Shown one piece after another: positions 25,297-36,258 of a stretch of 64,000 bases of DNA; position 1 is the stretch's first letter, and each line of letters begins with the position of its first letter. Position numbers and translations under genes: made by a program. The notes below the pieces were generated by a model, which saw only the letters and a program-made list of their open reading frames with translations, was not told where the DNA came from and did not search any database. Source of the DNA: Streptomyces sp. NRRL F-6131 (GTDB lineage: Bacteria > Actinomycetota > Actinomycetes > Streptomycetales > Streptomycetaceae); the NCBI GenBank assembly GCA_000719695.1, contig JOHN01000003.1:139384-203383 (forward strand). The letters run 5' to 3'.

Positions 25297-27198
25297 TCAG
25301 ATCCAGGTGTTGAACCACATCCGCCGGCGCCAGTCGTCCATCGGAATCGTCTCGCCCGTGTACAGGGGGTGGAAGAAGAGGAAGTTCCACATGATCAGCA
25401 GGACCACCAGGCCGGCCGCCGCCCCGCCGATGATCCGGCGGTCCCGGGAGGCCCCGGCGGGCCCGATCAGCGCGCCGATCAGCATGGTCACCGCGAGCAC
25501 CAGGAACGGCACGAAGCAGACCGCGTAGAACAGGAAGATGGTCCGCTGCTGGTAGGCGAACCAGGGCAGGTAGCCGGCGGCCAGGCCGCAGAGCACCGCG
25601 CCGGCCCGCCAGTCGCGCCGGGCCGCCCACCGCCACAGGCAGTAGACCAGGGCGATCACGCCGGTCCACCAGAGCAGCGGGGTGCCGATGCCGAGCACCT
25701 CGCGGGCGCACTCGTTCACGGTGCAGCCGGCCGTGCCCTGCTTCGGCGACTCGTAGAAGAAGGACACCGGCCGGCCCAGCACCAGCCAGCTCCACGGGTT
25801 CGACTGGTAGGTGTGCGGGTCGCTCAGGTGGGTGTGGAAGTCGTAGACCGTCGAGTGGTAGTGCCAGAGCGCGCGCAGGCCCTCCGGGATCCACGGGTAG
25901 TCGGTCGACCGGCCGACCGCCCAGTCACGGCCGTAGCCGCCCTGGTTCGGCGTGGTGCTGCTGGCGAACCAGCCCCACCAGGAGGTGAGGTAGACGACCA
26001 CCGAGACCGCCACGATCGAGACGAAGGCCGGCACCGCGTCCCGGACCAGCGTCCACCGGTAGGGGCGGTCGGCGCCGGCCAGCCGGCGCGAACCCGCGTC
26101 CCAGAGCACCGTCAGCAGACCGAAGGCGGCCGCCACGTACAGGCCGCTCCACTTGGTGGCGCAGGTCAGGCCGACGCAGACGCCGGCCGCGATCCGGTAG
26201 GGGCGCCAGCCCAGGTTGAGCCGGTGGGCGAGCCGCGCGTCCGGGCCGCCGTCGCCGAGCGCCGTCAGCCGGGCGGCGATCCGGGCCCTGGTCCGGTCCC
26301 GGTCCAGCAGCAGGCAGCCGAAGGCGGCGAGGATCCAGAACATCACCACCAGGTCCAGCAGCGCGGACCGGCTCATCACGAAGTGCAGGCCGTCCACCGC
26401 GAGCAGCAGGCCCGCCACGCAGCCCAGCAGGGTCGAGCGGAACAGCCGGCGGGCGATCCGGGCCACCATCAGCACCGACAGGGTGCCGAGCAGCGCCACC
26501 GCGAACCGCCAGCCGAACGGGTTCATCCCGAACAGCTGCTCACCGGCGCCGATGATCCACTTGCCGACCGGCGGGTGCACCACGTACGAGGGGTTGCTGC
26601 GGTACGGGACCGGGCCGCCCGCCATGATCTGCTCGTTGGCGCCGTCCGGCCAGCTGATCTCGTAGCCGCCGTGCCAGAGCGCGTAGGCGTCCTTGGCGTA
26701 GTACGTCTCGTCGAAGATGATCGCGTTCGGCGAGCCGAGGTCGGTGAACCGCAGCACGCCGGCGAACAGCGTCACCACGAGCGGGCCGAGCCAGCCCGCC
26801 CAGCGGCAGAGCCACGACCACAGCGGCTCCGGCAGGGCGAGGCCCAGACGCAGCAGCAGCGGGGACGGCGGCACCCGCTCCGGGGTGACGCCCGGGCCGT
26901 CCGGCATCGGCGGGACCAGGCGCTCGGCCGGGGTCGCGGCGGGGGCCGGGGCGTAACCGAACCGGGCCAGACCGCGCAGCCAGGCGGAGCGCGACGGGGG
27001 CGGGACGGGTATGGAGCCGTCGGCGCCGTCCGGACCGTCGGCGGGACCACCGGGGGCACCGTCGCCCTCCGGGGCGCGCGGGCCCGGCGGGGCGGGCGAC
27101 GGCTGGTCCGTCAGGACCGGCCCGCCGACGTCACCCCGCGCGGTGAGGTCTGTACCAGTGGGCGTCTGCGCCGCCGTGTCGCCGTTCATCCGCCACAT
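25297..27198 (-). CDS. Protein O-mannosyltransferase (PMT, GT39)
   Basis: 633 residues: a ~110-residue disordered cytoplasmic N-terminus, then about 10-11 membrane helices. The first extracytoplasmic loop carries the catalytic acidic pair in NAIIFDETYYAKDAYALW, and YVVHPPVGKWIIGAGEQLFG is the second PMT motif. It transfers mannose from polyprenol-phosphate-mannose to Ser/Thr of exported proteins, which would act on Ala/Thr/Pro-rich lipoproteins and secreted proteins. The rsmI gene is divergent with only 97 bp between; mycobacteria have the same pair (Rv1002c/Rv1003). ATG 27198 and a second ATG at 27189 are both possible starts. Confidence 0.93.
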   Translation of the reverse strand: MWRMNGDTAAQTPTGTDLTARGDVGGPVLTDQPSPAPPGPRAPEGDGAPGGPADGPDGADGSIPVPPPSRSAWLRGLARFGYAPAPAATPAERLVPPMPDGPGVTPERVPPSPLLLRLGLALPEPLWSWLCRWAGWLGPLVVTLFAGVLRFTDLGSPNAIIFDETYYAKDAYALWHGGYEISWPDGANEQIMAGGPVPYRSNPSYVVHPPVGKWIIGAGEQLFGMNPFGWRFAVALLGTLSVLMVARIARRLFRSTLLGCVAGLLLAVDGLHFVMSRSALLDLVVMFWILAAFGCLLLDRDRTRARIAARLTALGDGGPDARLAHRLNLGWRPYRIAAGVCVGLTCATKWSGLYVAAAFGLLTVLWDAGSRRLAGADRPYRWTLVRDAVPAFVSIVAVSVVVYLTSWWGWFASSTTPNQGGYGRDWAVGRSTDYPWIPEGLRALWHYHSTVYDFHTHLSDPHTYQSNPWSWLVLGRPVSFFYESPKQGTAGCTVNECAREVLGIGTPLLWWTGVIALVYCLWRWAARRDWRAGAVLCGLAAGYLPWFAYQQRTIFLFYAVCFVPFLVLAVTMLIGALIGPAGASRDRRIIGGAAAGLVVLLIMWNFLFFHPLYTGETIPMDDWRRRMWFNTWI

Positions 27199-27295
27199 GG
27201 TAGGGGTGCGTCATGACCACGGGACCGCTCCCTCCGAAGCTGCCCGAATCGTCACCAAAAGCGCCCGGCGGCCGGATGCTGGAAGGATGGGGCCC

Positions 27296-28156
27296 GTGAC
27301 AGGAGTACTCGTACTGGCAGGAACCCCCATCGGCGACGTCGCGGACGCCCCGCCCAGGCTGCTCACCGAGCTGGCCACCGCGGACGTCATCGCGGCGGAG
27401 GACACCCGGCGGCTGCGCCGGCTCACCCAGGCGCTCGGGGTGACCCCGGCCGGGCGGGTGGTCTCCTACTTCGAGGGCAACGAGGTCGGGCGCACCCCCG
27501 AGCTCGTCGAGGCGCTGCTCGGCGGGGCCCGCGTCCTGCTGGTCACCGACGCCGGGATGCCGTCCGTCTCCGACCCCGGGTACCGGCTGGTGGCCGCCGC
27601 CGTCGAGGCCGACGTCAAGGTGACCGCGGTGCCGGGGCCGTCCGCGGTGCTCACCGCGCTGGCGCTGTCCGGGCTGCCCGTCGACCGGTTCACCTTCGAG
27701 GGCTTCCTGCCGCGCAAGAACGGCGACCGGGCCCGTCAGCTGGCCTCCGTCGCCGCCGAGCCGCGCACCATGGTCTTCTTCGAGGCGCCGCACCGGATCG
27801 CCGAGGCGCTCGCCGCGATGGCCGAGGCGTTCGGGCCCGAGCGGCCCGCCGCCGTCTGCCGGGAGCTGACCAAGACCTACGAGGAGGTCAAGCGCGGGCC
27901 GATCGGCGAACTGGCCGCCTGGGCGGCCGAGGGCGTCAGGGGTGAGATCACCGTGGTCGTCGCGGGCGCGCCGCCGGCCGCGCCGCAGGAGCTGACCCCG
28001 GCCGAGCTGGCCCGGCTGGTGGCCGTGCGGGAGGAGGCCGGCGAGCGGCGCAAGGAGGCGATCGCGGCGGTCGCGTCCGAACTCTCGCTGCCCAAGCGGG
28101 AGGTCTTCGACGCGGTGGTGGCGGCCAAGAAGGCCACCGCCGGCGGCGCCGGCTGA
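27296..28156 (+). CDS. rsmI: 16S rRNA (cytidine1402-2'-O)-methyltransferase
   Basis: 286 residues. It uses SAM to methylate the ribose of C1402 in the 16S decoding centre. Family motifs: LAGTPIGDVADAPPRLL at the N-terminus, AAEDTRRLRRL, LLVTDAGMPSVSDPGYRLV and AVPGPSAVLTALALSGLP, with FEGFLPRKNGDR. GTG 27296 has GGAAGGA 8 bases upstream and gives the family length; upstream in-frame codons are not conserved-looking. The C-terminal ~50 residues form a charged helical extension found in actinobacterial members. Confidence 0.95.
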   Translation: MTGVLVLAGTPIGDVADAPPRLLTELATADVIAAEDTRRLRRLTQALGVTPAGRVVSYFEGNEVGRTPELVEALLGGARVLLVTDAGMPSVSDPGYRLVAAAVEADVKVTAVPGPSAVLTALALSGLPVDRFTFEGFLPRKNGDRARQLASVAAEPRTMVFFEAPHRIAEALAAMAEAFGPERPAAVCRELTKTYEEVKRGPIGELAAWAAEGVRGEITVVVAGAPPAAPQELTPAELARLVAVREEAGERRKEAIAAVASELSLPKREVFDAVVAAKKATAGGAG

Positions 28157-28297
28157 CGGCCGGGCGGCCGCCGCGGCAGCCGCCTGAGCTGCGGGTACGC
28201 ACCGTTCGTGGGCGAGGTGCCGCGGGGCCCGCGGACGCGTACCTTGGAGAGAAGGCCCCGGGTAAACACCCGTCGAGCTGAAGCTTCGGTCGAGCTT

Positions 28298-28326
28298 TTC
28301 GGACTGGACCCACCCTTTCGTATAGA
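28298..28326 (+). promoter_or_regulatory. Probable promoter of the zinc-ribbon gene at 28.4 kb
   Basis: TTCGGA, 17 bp, TATAGA: one of the best vegetative promoter matches in the window. It gives a leader of about 110 nt, GC-rich and self-complementary near the start (GGGCG.GCCCG.GGGCGC pieces at about 28415-28435). A direct repeat GTCGAGCT lies just upstream (about 28272 and 28289). Confidence 0.45.
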
Positions 28327-28443
28327 GCTTCCCAACCCCCCTCCAAGACTTCACAAGACGGGCATCGCCCGGGACGTTCCGGGCATTTCCTGGGATGGAA
28401 AGACCCAGCCGGGCGAGCGCCCGGCGGGCGCTGGGAGACGGCT

Positions 28444-28893
28444 ATGAGCGAGACGATCGATAGCCCCCGCGGTGGCAACGCCCTGAGCGACCCCGGCCCG
28501 AGCGGCACCGGCCCGAGCGGCCGGACGCACACTCCCGTCGAGACCGTCCGGGAGGCCTACTCCTTCGTCTGCCTGAGCTGCGGCTACGGCTGGGAGCAGG
28601 CCTACGACATCGAGCACCACGTGGCCCGGGACGGGCACGTCGTGATCGAGTACCACGCCAACGGAGTCCGGGTGCCGTCGCCGCTGCTCAAGCCGACCTG
28701 CCCGGGCTGCGGCGGCCACACCGTGCGGATCATGCGCGAGGGCCGGGTGGCCGTCGCGGACCAGCAGTGGCAGCACGCCCCCGGGTACCCGGCGCACGCC
28801 GAGCCGGCCGGTCCGCCCGCGGCGGCGCGGCCGGTGCGGACCGCCCCGTCGGGCGGGCGCTGGGCGCGGTTCTGGGCGCGGATGCGCGGCTGA
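28444..28893 (+). CDS. Conserved zinc-ribbon-like protein of unknown function
   Basis: 149 residues. A disordered N-terminus is followed by a core with two cysteine pairs, FVCLSCGYGWEQAY and PTCPGCGGHTVRI, about 45 residues apart, which should form one zinc site. Between them lies DIEHHVARDGHVVIEYHANG, with a run of His residues. The C-terminus is Arg/Trp-rich. It may bind nucleic acid or a protein partner, but I recognise no named family. GGGAG lies 6-7 bases before the ATG. It stands between rsmI and metG with its own promoter. Confidence 0.75.
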   Translation: MSETIDSPRGGNALSDPGPSGTGPSGRTHTPVETVREAYSFVCLSCGYGWEQAYDIEHHVARDGHVVIEYHANGVRVPSPLLKPTCPGCGGHTVRIMREGRVAVADQQWQHAPGYPAHAEPAGPPAAARPVRTAPSGGRWARFWARMRG

Positions 28894-28974
28894 CACCCGG
28901 ATCGCGGGGCCCGTCCCCCCGGCCGGCTCCCGACCGGCGGCCCGCCGCCGGTCGGGACCCGATCCGGGCCCGAC

Positions 28975-28980
28975 TAAGCT
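28975..28980 (+). promoter_or_regulatory. Possible leaderless -10 box of metG
   Basis: TAAGCT ends 8 bases before the metG ATG, and no ribosome-binding site precedes that ATG. Confidence 0.4.
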
Positions 28981-28988
28981 TGCGGACC

Positions 28989-30608
28989 ATGGCGGCCACT
29001 GCAGACCTCAGCACCGACGGGGGCACCACCCCCGCGTACTACGTCACCACCCCGATCTACTACGTGAACGATCGCCCCCACCTGGGCCACGCGTACACCA
29101 CCGTGGCGGGCGACGTGCTGACCCGCTGGCACCGCCAGCGCGGCGAGAAGGTGTGGTACCTGACCGGCACCGACGAGCACGGTCAGAAGATCCTGCGCAC
29201 CGCCGAGGCCAACGGCGTCACCCCGCAGGAGTGGTGCGACAAGCTGGTCGAGGAGGCGTGGAAGCCGCTCTGGCAGCACCTGGAGATCGCCAACGACGAC
29301 TTCGTCCGCACCACCCAGGAGCGGCACACCGCCCGGGTGCAGGAGTTCGTCCAGGACCTGTACGACAAGGGCGAGATCTACAAGGGCGGCTACTCCGGCC
29401 CGTACTGCGTCGGCTGCGAGGAGTACAAGCTCCCCGCCGAGCTGCTCGACGGCGCCACCGAGGGCGAGAAGCTCTGCCCGATCCACAAGAAGCCGGTCGA
29501 GTGGCTGGAGGAGGAGAACTACTTCTTCAAGCTCTCCGCCTACGGCCCGAAGCTGCTGGAGTTCTACGCCGCCAACCCCGGCTTCATCGCCCCGGAGACG
29601 GCCCGCAACGAGGTGCTGCGCTTCGTCGAGCAGGGCCTGCAGGACCTCTCCATCTCCCGCTCCACCTTCGACTGGGGCGTCCCGCTGCCCTGGGACGAGA
29701 AGCACGTGCTGTACGTGTGGGTGGACGCGCTGCAGAACTACATCACCGCGGCCGGCTACGGCGCCGACCCGGAGCGGTTCGCCGAGCTGTGGCCCGCGTC
29801 GGTGCACCTGGTCGGCAAGGACATCCTGCGCTTCCACGCGGTGATCTGGCCCGCCATGCTGATGGCCGCCGGCCTGCCGCTGCCGAAGCGGGTCGTCGCC
29901 AACGGCTGGCTGATGGTCGGCGGCGAGAAGATGTCCAAGTCCAACCTGACCGGCATCGCGCCCACCGACCTGACCTCGCACTTCGGCGTGGACGCGTACC
30001 GCTACTACTTCCTGCGGGCGATCCCGTTCGGCACCGACGGCTCGTTCTCCTGGGAGGACTTCACCGCCCGGTACACCTCCGAGCTGGCCAACGACTTCGG
30101 CAACCTCGCCTCCCGGGTGGCGGCCATGGTCGGCAAGTACTTCGACGGGGCGCTGCCCGCGTCGGCCGCGCACGGCGACGCCGAGCAGGCCGTCGCCGAC
30201 GGGCTGACCCGGGCCGCGGAGACCGCCGACCGGAAGATCGGCGAGGAGCTGGACTTCGCCGGCGGACTCGCGGCGGTCTTCGAGTTCGTCAAGCAGGTCA
30301 ACGGCTACCTCACCGAGCAGGAGCCCTGGAAGGTCGCCAAGGACGACTCGGCCGAGGGCCGGGACCGGCTGGCCACCATCCTCTACACGGCGGCCGAGTC
30401 GCTGCGGGCCACCGCCGTGCTGCTCAACCCCGTCATGCCGGCCACCGCCGAGAAGCTCTGGGCGTCCCTCGGCGCCGCCGAGGGCCTCGGCGAGCTGTCC
30501 GCGCAGACCGTCGCCACCGTCGCGGACTGGGGCCGGCTGCCCGTCGGCGCCACCGTCACCAAGGGCGAGATCCTCTTCCCGCGCCTCGAAGAGAAGCCCG
30601 CCGCCTGA
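28989..30608 (+). CDS. metG: Methionyl-tRNA synthetase
   Basis: 539 residues, the short form without the C-terminal tRNA-binding/dimer domain. It charges tRNA-Met. Class I signatures are intact: HLGH (HIGH) in RPHLGHAYTT and KMSKS in GGEKMSKSNLTG. The connective domain carries a zinc knuckle, CVGC with a later CPIH. ATG 28989 is used; the longer open frame is not protein-like. The stop overlaps the tatD start (TGATG), so the two are cotranslated, as in mycobacteria. Confidence 0.97.
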   Translation: MAATADLSTDGGTTPAYYVTTPIYYVNDRPHLGHAYTTVAGDVLTRWHRQRGEKVWYLTGTDEHGQKILRTAEANGVTPQEWCDKLVEEAWKPLWQHLEIANDDFVRTTQERHTARVQEFVQDLYDKGEIYKGGYSGPYCVGCEEYKLPAELLDGATEGEKLCPIHKKPVEWLEEENYFFKLSAYGPKLLEFYAANPGFIAPETARNEVLRFVEQGLQDLSISRSTFDWGVPLPWDEKHVLYVWVDALQNYITAAGYGADPERFAELWPASVHLVGKDILRFHAVIWPAMLMAAGLPLPKRVVANGWLMVGGEKMSKSNLTGIAPTDLTSHFGVDAYRYYFLRAIPFGTDGSFSWEDFTARYTSELANDFGNLASRVAAMVGKYFDGALPASAAHGDAEQAVADGLTRAAETADRKIGEELDFAGGLAAVFEFVKQVNGYLTEQEPWKVAKDDSAEGRDRLATILYTAAESLRATAVLLNPVMPATAEKLWASLGAAEGLGELSAQTVATVADWGRLPVGATVTKGEILFPRLEEKPAA

Positions 30609-31486
30609 TGGCCAAGAAGGACGACGACCGGTCGACGCCGCCGCCGCTGCCCGCCCCGCTGGCGGTGGCGGTCGCCGACTCGCACACCCACCTGGACATG
30701 CAGTCCGGCACGCCGGAGGAGGGGCTCGCCCGCGCCGCCTCGGTCGGGGTGACCACCGTCGTCCAGGTCGGCTGCGACGTGCCCGGCTCGCGCTGGGCCG
30801 CCGACCTGGCGGCCCGGTTCGAGCAGGTCCACGCGGCCGTCGCGCTGCACCCCAACGAGGCGCCGCGGATCTTCCTCGGCGACCCCGACGGCTGGTCCGG
30901 GCAGCGGCGCGAGCCGGGCGGGCAGGCCGCGCTCGACGCGGCGCTCGCCGAGATCGACGCGCTCGCCGCGCTGCCGCACGTCCGGGCGGTCGGCGAGACC
31001 GGCCTCGACTACTTCCGCACCGGCCCCGAGGGCGTCGAGATCCAGAAGGAGTCGTTCCGCCGCCACATCGCGATGGCCAAGCGGCACGGCAAGGCCCTGG
31101 TGATCCACGACCGGGACGCCCACGAGGACGTCATCGCCGTCCTGCTGGCGGAGGGCGCCCCCGAGCGGACCGTCTTCCACTGCTACTCCGGCGACGCGGA
31201 GATGGCCAAGGTCTGCGCCGAGCACGGCTGGTACCTCTCCTTCGCCGGCCCGGTCACCTTCAAGGCCAACCAGCCGCTGCGGGACGCCCTCGCGGCCACC
31301 CCGCTGGACCGCGTGCTGGTCGAGACCGACGCCCCGTTCCTCACCCCGCACCCGTACCGGGGCCGCCCCAACGCGCCGTACCTGATCCCGGTCACGGTCC
31401 GCTCGATGGCCGACACCCTGGGCCTGCACGAGGACGAGCTGGCCAGCGCGATCGCGGCGAACACGGCGCGAGCCTTCGGGTACTGA
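30608..31486 (+). CDS. tatD: TatD family metal-dependent DNase/hydrolase
   Basis: 292 residues with a ~20-residue charged leader. Metal ligands are all visible: HTH in ADSHTHLDM, Glu in VGETGLDYF, His in LVIHDRDAHED and FHCYSG, Asp in VETDAPFLTPHPYRG. TatD proteins are 3'-5' exonucleases implicated in DNA repair; some deacylate D-aminoacyl-tRNA, which would fit linkage to metG. Its ATG overlaps the metG stop by one base. Confidence 0.93.
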   Translation: MAKKDDDRSTPPPLPAPLAVAVADSHTHLDMQSGTPEEGLARAASVGVTTVVQVGCDVPGSRWAADLAARFEQVHAAVALHPNEAPRIFLGDPDGWSGQRREPGGQAALDAALAEIDALAALPHVRAVGETGLDYFRTGPEGVEIQKESFRRHIAMAKRHGKALVIHDRDAHEDVIAVLLAEGAPERTVFHCYSGDAEMAKVCAEHGWYLSFAGPVTFKANQPLRDALAATPLDRVLVETDAPFLTPHPYRGRPNAPYLIPVTVRSMADTLGLHEDELASAIAANTARAFGY

Positions 31487-31580
31487 TCCGGTCGAACGAG
31501 TATCGGGTTCCGAAGGAACGATTCGGCACTCCTGGTGGCTTCCTAGGCTGGTTAGCATGAGTGCAGTGAGGGAGGTGGCC

Positions 31581-32180
31581 ATGACCGCCATGCCGATCGA
31601 CGGACCCGTCGAGGATCATCACGAACCGTCGCACCCGCTGTCCGAACTGCGGACGTACGAGCAGGCCAAGCACCTTGATCTGCCGTTCGACTGGGATCTT
31701 GTGGACGGAGTCATCGTGGTCCGGGGGCAGACGAATCAGTGGCACGACCAGGTGCGGGACGAGCTCTACTCGGTTCTGCGTAGCTCCCGGGTCGTTCCCT
31801 ACGCGGCCAATGTCGAGCGTTGTGTGCTGCTCGACGAGGACAACACGACCAAGCCGGACGTGGTCGTGTTCGACAAGACCGGCATCGACGTGTTCGAGCT
31901 GGAGTGCCTCCCGCCCGAGGCCGTCGTGCTGACCGTCGAGGTCGTCTCGCACGGGACCCGGGCCAACGACCGGTTCCGCAAGCCCGGCCAGTACGCCGAC
32001 AAGGGCATCCCGTACTACTGGCGGGTCGAGCGCGGGATCGACAACCTGCCGATCGTGCACGAGTTCCACCGGGACGAGGAGAAGGGCGTCTACCTGCCCG
32101 TCGCCCAGCACGAGGGCGTGCTGCGGACGGCCGTTCCCTACCCCGTGGAGATCGACCTCGCGGCGGTCGTCGAACTGTGA
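31581..32180 (+). CDS. Uma2 family (DUF820) PD-(D/E)XK endonuclease-like protein
   Basis: 199 residues from ATG 31581, which has GGGAGG five bases upstream; ATG 31557 would add eight residues. The nuclease core is visible: [24 protein letters not shown] (the PD of the motif) and [12 protein letters not shown] (the ExK-like strand, here E-V-V), then [18 protein letters not shown], the family signature. Uma2 genes are common and amplified in Streptomyces and cyanobacteria, and their function is not established. Third-position GC is lower than in the flanking genes. It lies between tatD and rsmA, where mycobacteria and many actinobacteria carry rpfB. Confidence 0.85.
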   Translation: MTAMPIDGPVEDHHEPSHPLSELRTYEQAKHLDLPFDWDLVDGVIVVRGQTNQWHDQVRDELYSVLRSSRVVPYAANVERCVLLDEDNTTKPDVVVFDKTGIDVFELECLPPEAVVLTVEVVSHGTRANDRFRKPGQYADKGIPYYWRVERGIDNLPIVHEFHRDEEKGVYLPVAQHEGVLRTAVPYPVEIDLAAVVEL

Positions 32181-32208
32181 GCCGCCGCCGCGCCCGTATC
32201 CTTGGCGC

Positions 32209-33105
32209 GTGAGCACCACCGACCCCACCTCTGACACATCCCCCCAGCCTCCGGCCGGGGGGACCCCCTTGCTCAGCGGCGCGGACATCCGGGCACTGGC
32301 CGAAGCGTTCGGCGTCCGGCCGACCAAGCAGCGCGGGCAGAACTTCGTCATCGACGGCAACACCGTGCGGCGGATCGTCCGGGCCGCGGAGGTGACCGCC
32401 GAGGACGCGGTGGTCGAGGTCGGTCCCGGGCTCGGGTCGCTGACGCTCGCGCTGCTGGAGGTCGCCCGGCACGTCACCGCCGTGGAGATCGACCCGGTGC
32501 TGGCCCGCCACCTGCCGGACACCGTCGCCGCCCGGATGCCCGGCAAGGCCGACGCCTTCGACCTGGTACTCAGCGACGCCATGGTGGTCACCGAGCTGCC
32601 CGGTCCGGCGCCGACCGCGCTGGTCGCCAACCTGCCGTACAACGTGGCCGTGCCGGTGCTGCTGCACATGCTCGCCACCTTCCCCACCATCGAGCGCACC
32701 CTGGTCATGGTGCAGAGCGAGGTCGCCGACCGGCTCGCCGCCAAGCCGGGCAACAAGGTCTACGGCGTCCCCTCGGTCAAGGCCAACTGGTACGCCGAGG
32801 TGAAGCGCGCCGGCGCGATCGGCCGCAACGTCTTCTGGCCCGCCCCCAACGTCGACTCCGGGCTGGTCTCGCTGGTCCGCCGCGACCCGCCGAGCACCAC
32901 CGCGAGCCGCGAGGAGGTGTTCGCGGTCGTCGACGCCGCGTTCGCCCAGCGCCGCAAGACCCTGCGGGCCGCGCTGGCCGGCTGGGCCGGCTCCGCCGCC
33001 GGGGCCGAGCAGGCGCTCGCCGCCGCCGGGATCGACCACAAGCTGCGCGGCGAGATGCTCACCGTCGAGCAGTTCGCCGCCATCGCCGAACACAAGCCGG
33101 AGTAA
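32209..33105 (+). CDS. rsmA: 16S rRNA (adenine1518/1519-N6) dimethyltransferase
   Basis: 298 residues. It dimethylates two adjacent adenines in helix 45 of 16S rRNA, a late 30S assembly step. Motifs: [10 protein letters not shown] near residue 40, the SAM-binding [15 protein letters not shown] and the catalytic NLPY in [16 protein letters not shown]. The C-terminus has the usual [13 protein letters not shown]. It starts at GTG 32209 with a short Pro/Thr-rich leader and lies 10 bp before ispE. Confidence 0.96.
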   Translation: MSTTDPTSDTSPQPPAGGTPLLSGADIRALAEAFGVRPTKQRGQNFVIDGNTVRRIVRAAEVTAEDAVVEVGPGLGSLTLALLEVARHVTAVEIDPVLARHLPDTVAARMPGKADAFDLVLSDAMVVTELPGPAPTALVANLPYNVAVPVLLHMLATFPTIERTLVMVQSEVADRLAAKPGNKVYGVPSVKANWYAEVKRAGAIGRNVFWPAPNVDSGLVSLVRRDPPSTTASREEVFAVVDAAFAQRRKTLRAALAGWAGSAAGAEQALAAAGIDHKLRGEMLTVEQFAAIAEHKPE

Positions 33106-33115
33106 GGGTTTCCCA

Positions 33116-34066
33116 GTGAGCGTCACGGTACGCGTGCCCGCCAAGGTCAACGTCCAGCTCGGGGTCGGCGGACTGCGCGCCGACGGCTTCCACGACCTGG
33201 CCAACGTCTTCTTCGCGGTCGCCCTCGGCGACGAGGTGACCGCGACGCCGGGCGGGCCCGGCACGGGCGTCACCCTGAGCTGCACCGGGCCGGACGCCGA
33301 CGTCGTCCCGCTGGACGACAGCAACCTCGCCGCCCGCGCCGCCCGGCTGCTCGCCGCCCACCACGGCCTCGCCGGCCCCGACGTCCACCTGCACATCGCC
33401 AAGGCCATCCCGGTGGCCGGCGGCATGGCGGGCGGCAGCGCGGACGGGGCGGCCGCGCTGGTCGCCTGCGACGCGCTGTGGGGGCTCGGCACCCCCGCCG
33501 AGACACTGCTGGAACTCGCCGCCGAACTCGGCTCCGACGTGCCGTTCGCCCTGGTCGGCGGGGTCGCCCTGGGCCGCGGCCGGGGCGAGATCCTGGAGCC
33601 GCTGCCCGTCACCGGCAGCTACCACTGGGTCTTCGCCGTCGCCGAGGGCGGACTGTCGACGCCCGCCGTCTTCCGGGAGTGCGACCGCCTCCGCGAGGAG
33701 GCCGGCACCGGCTCCGCCGACACCGAGGTGCGCACCCCCGACGCCGACCCCGCGCTGCTCGCCGCCCTCGCCGACGGCGACGCCGTCGCGCTGGCCGCCG
33801 CGCTGACCAACGACCTCCAGGCGGCCGCCCTGTCGCTGCGCCCGGCCCTCGCCGACACCCTGCGGGCCGGCACCGAGGCCGGTGCGATCGGGGCGCTGGT
33901 CTCCGGCTCCGGGCCGACCTGCGCCTTCCTGGCCAAGGACGCCGAGGCGGCCGAGACCGTCGCGGCCGCGCTGCGGGCCTCCGGCAGCTGCCGGGCCGCG
34001 CACGCCACGTACGGGCCGGTGCCGGGCGCGGCGGTGGCGGGCGGGGCTCCGTCCGCCGGGGAGTAG
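33116..34066 (+). CDS. ispE: 4-diphosphocytidyl-2-C-methyl-D-erythritol kinase
   Basis: 316 residues, a GHMP kinase of the MEP isoprenoid pathway. It phosphorylates CDP-ME, supplying undecaprenyl and other isoprenoids. It starts VRVPAKVNVQLGVGGLRADGFHDL (substrate loop) and has the ATP loop PVAGGMAGGSADGAAALVA; SGSGPTCAFL is the C-terminal GHMP motif. The last residues (GGAPSAGE) lie in a GC-rich segment that has been duplicated several times downstream. Confidence 0.95.
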   Translation: MSVTVRVPAKVNVQLGVGGLRADGFHDLANVFFAVALGDEVTATPGGPGTGVTLSCTGPDADVVPLDDSNLAARAARLLAAHHGLAGPDVHLHIAKAIPVAGGMAGGSADGAAALVACDALWGLGTPAETLLELAAELGSDVPFALVGGVALGRGRGEILEPLPVTGSYHWVFAVAEGGLSTPAVFRECDRLREEAGTGSADTEVRTPDADPALLAALADGDAVALAAALTNDLQAAALSLRPALADTLRAGTEAGAIGALVSGSGPTCAFLAKDAEAAETVAAALRASGSCRAAHATYGPVPGAAVAGGAPSAGE

Positions 34067-34214
34067 CCGGGAGACGGGGCTCGGTCCGGCGGGGCTCCGG
34101 CCGCCGGGGGTAGCCGGGAAGCAGTCGGGAAGCAGTCGGGGAGCAGTCGGGGAGCTGGGCTCCGGCCGCCGGGGAGCAGTCGGGGAGCTGGGCTCCGGCC
34201 GCCGGGGAGCAGCA
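34041..34214 (+). repeat. Nested tandem repeats derived from the 3' end of ispE
   Basis: A 32-bp block covering the ispE stop (34041-34072) recurs with few changes at 34089-34119. It is followed by four 11-bp units close to GGAAGCAGTCG (34117-34160) and two identical 33-bp units (34141-34173 and 34174-34206), then a partial third. 33 bp equals three 11-bp units, so the array looks built by replication slippage from the gene end. Confidence 0.85.
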
Positions 34215-34303
34215 GCGGCCGGGGAGCCGGGGCGGGCCCACTAGGCTGGGGAGGATCCGGACTCCGCCGAGCCCGGCCCGTCGAACCCAGGAGCGCTGCA
34301 CAC

Positions 34304-36160
<1,857 letters not shown>

Positions 36161-36186
36161 CCGCGGCCCGGGCGCGCGGGCGGCCG

Positions 36187-36247
36187 GACAGGCGGCCGGA
36201 CAGGCGGACGGATCGGGCGGGCGGATCGGGCGGGCGGATCGGGCGGA
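36187..36247. repeat. Short tandem repeats after the ABC-F gene
   Basis: Three 13-bp units CGGATCGGGCGGG at 36209-36221, 36222-36234 and 36235-36247 (last base differs), preceded by two ACAGGCGG-type units. They lie between two convergent genes. Confidence 0.8.
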
Positions 36248-36258
36248 CGGCTGAACGG

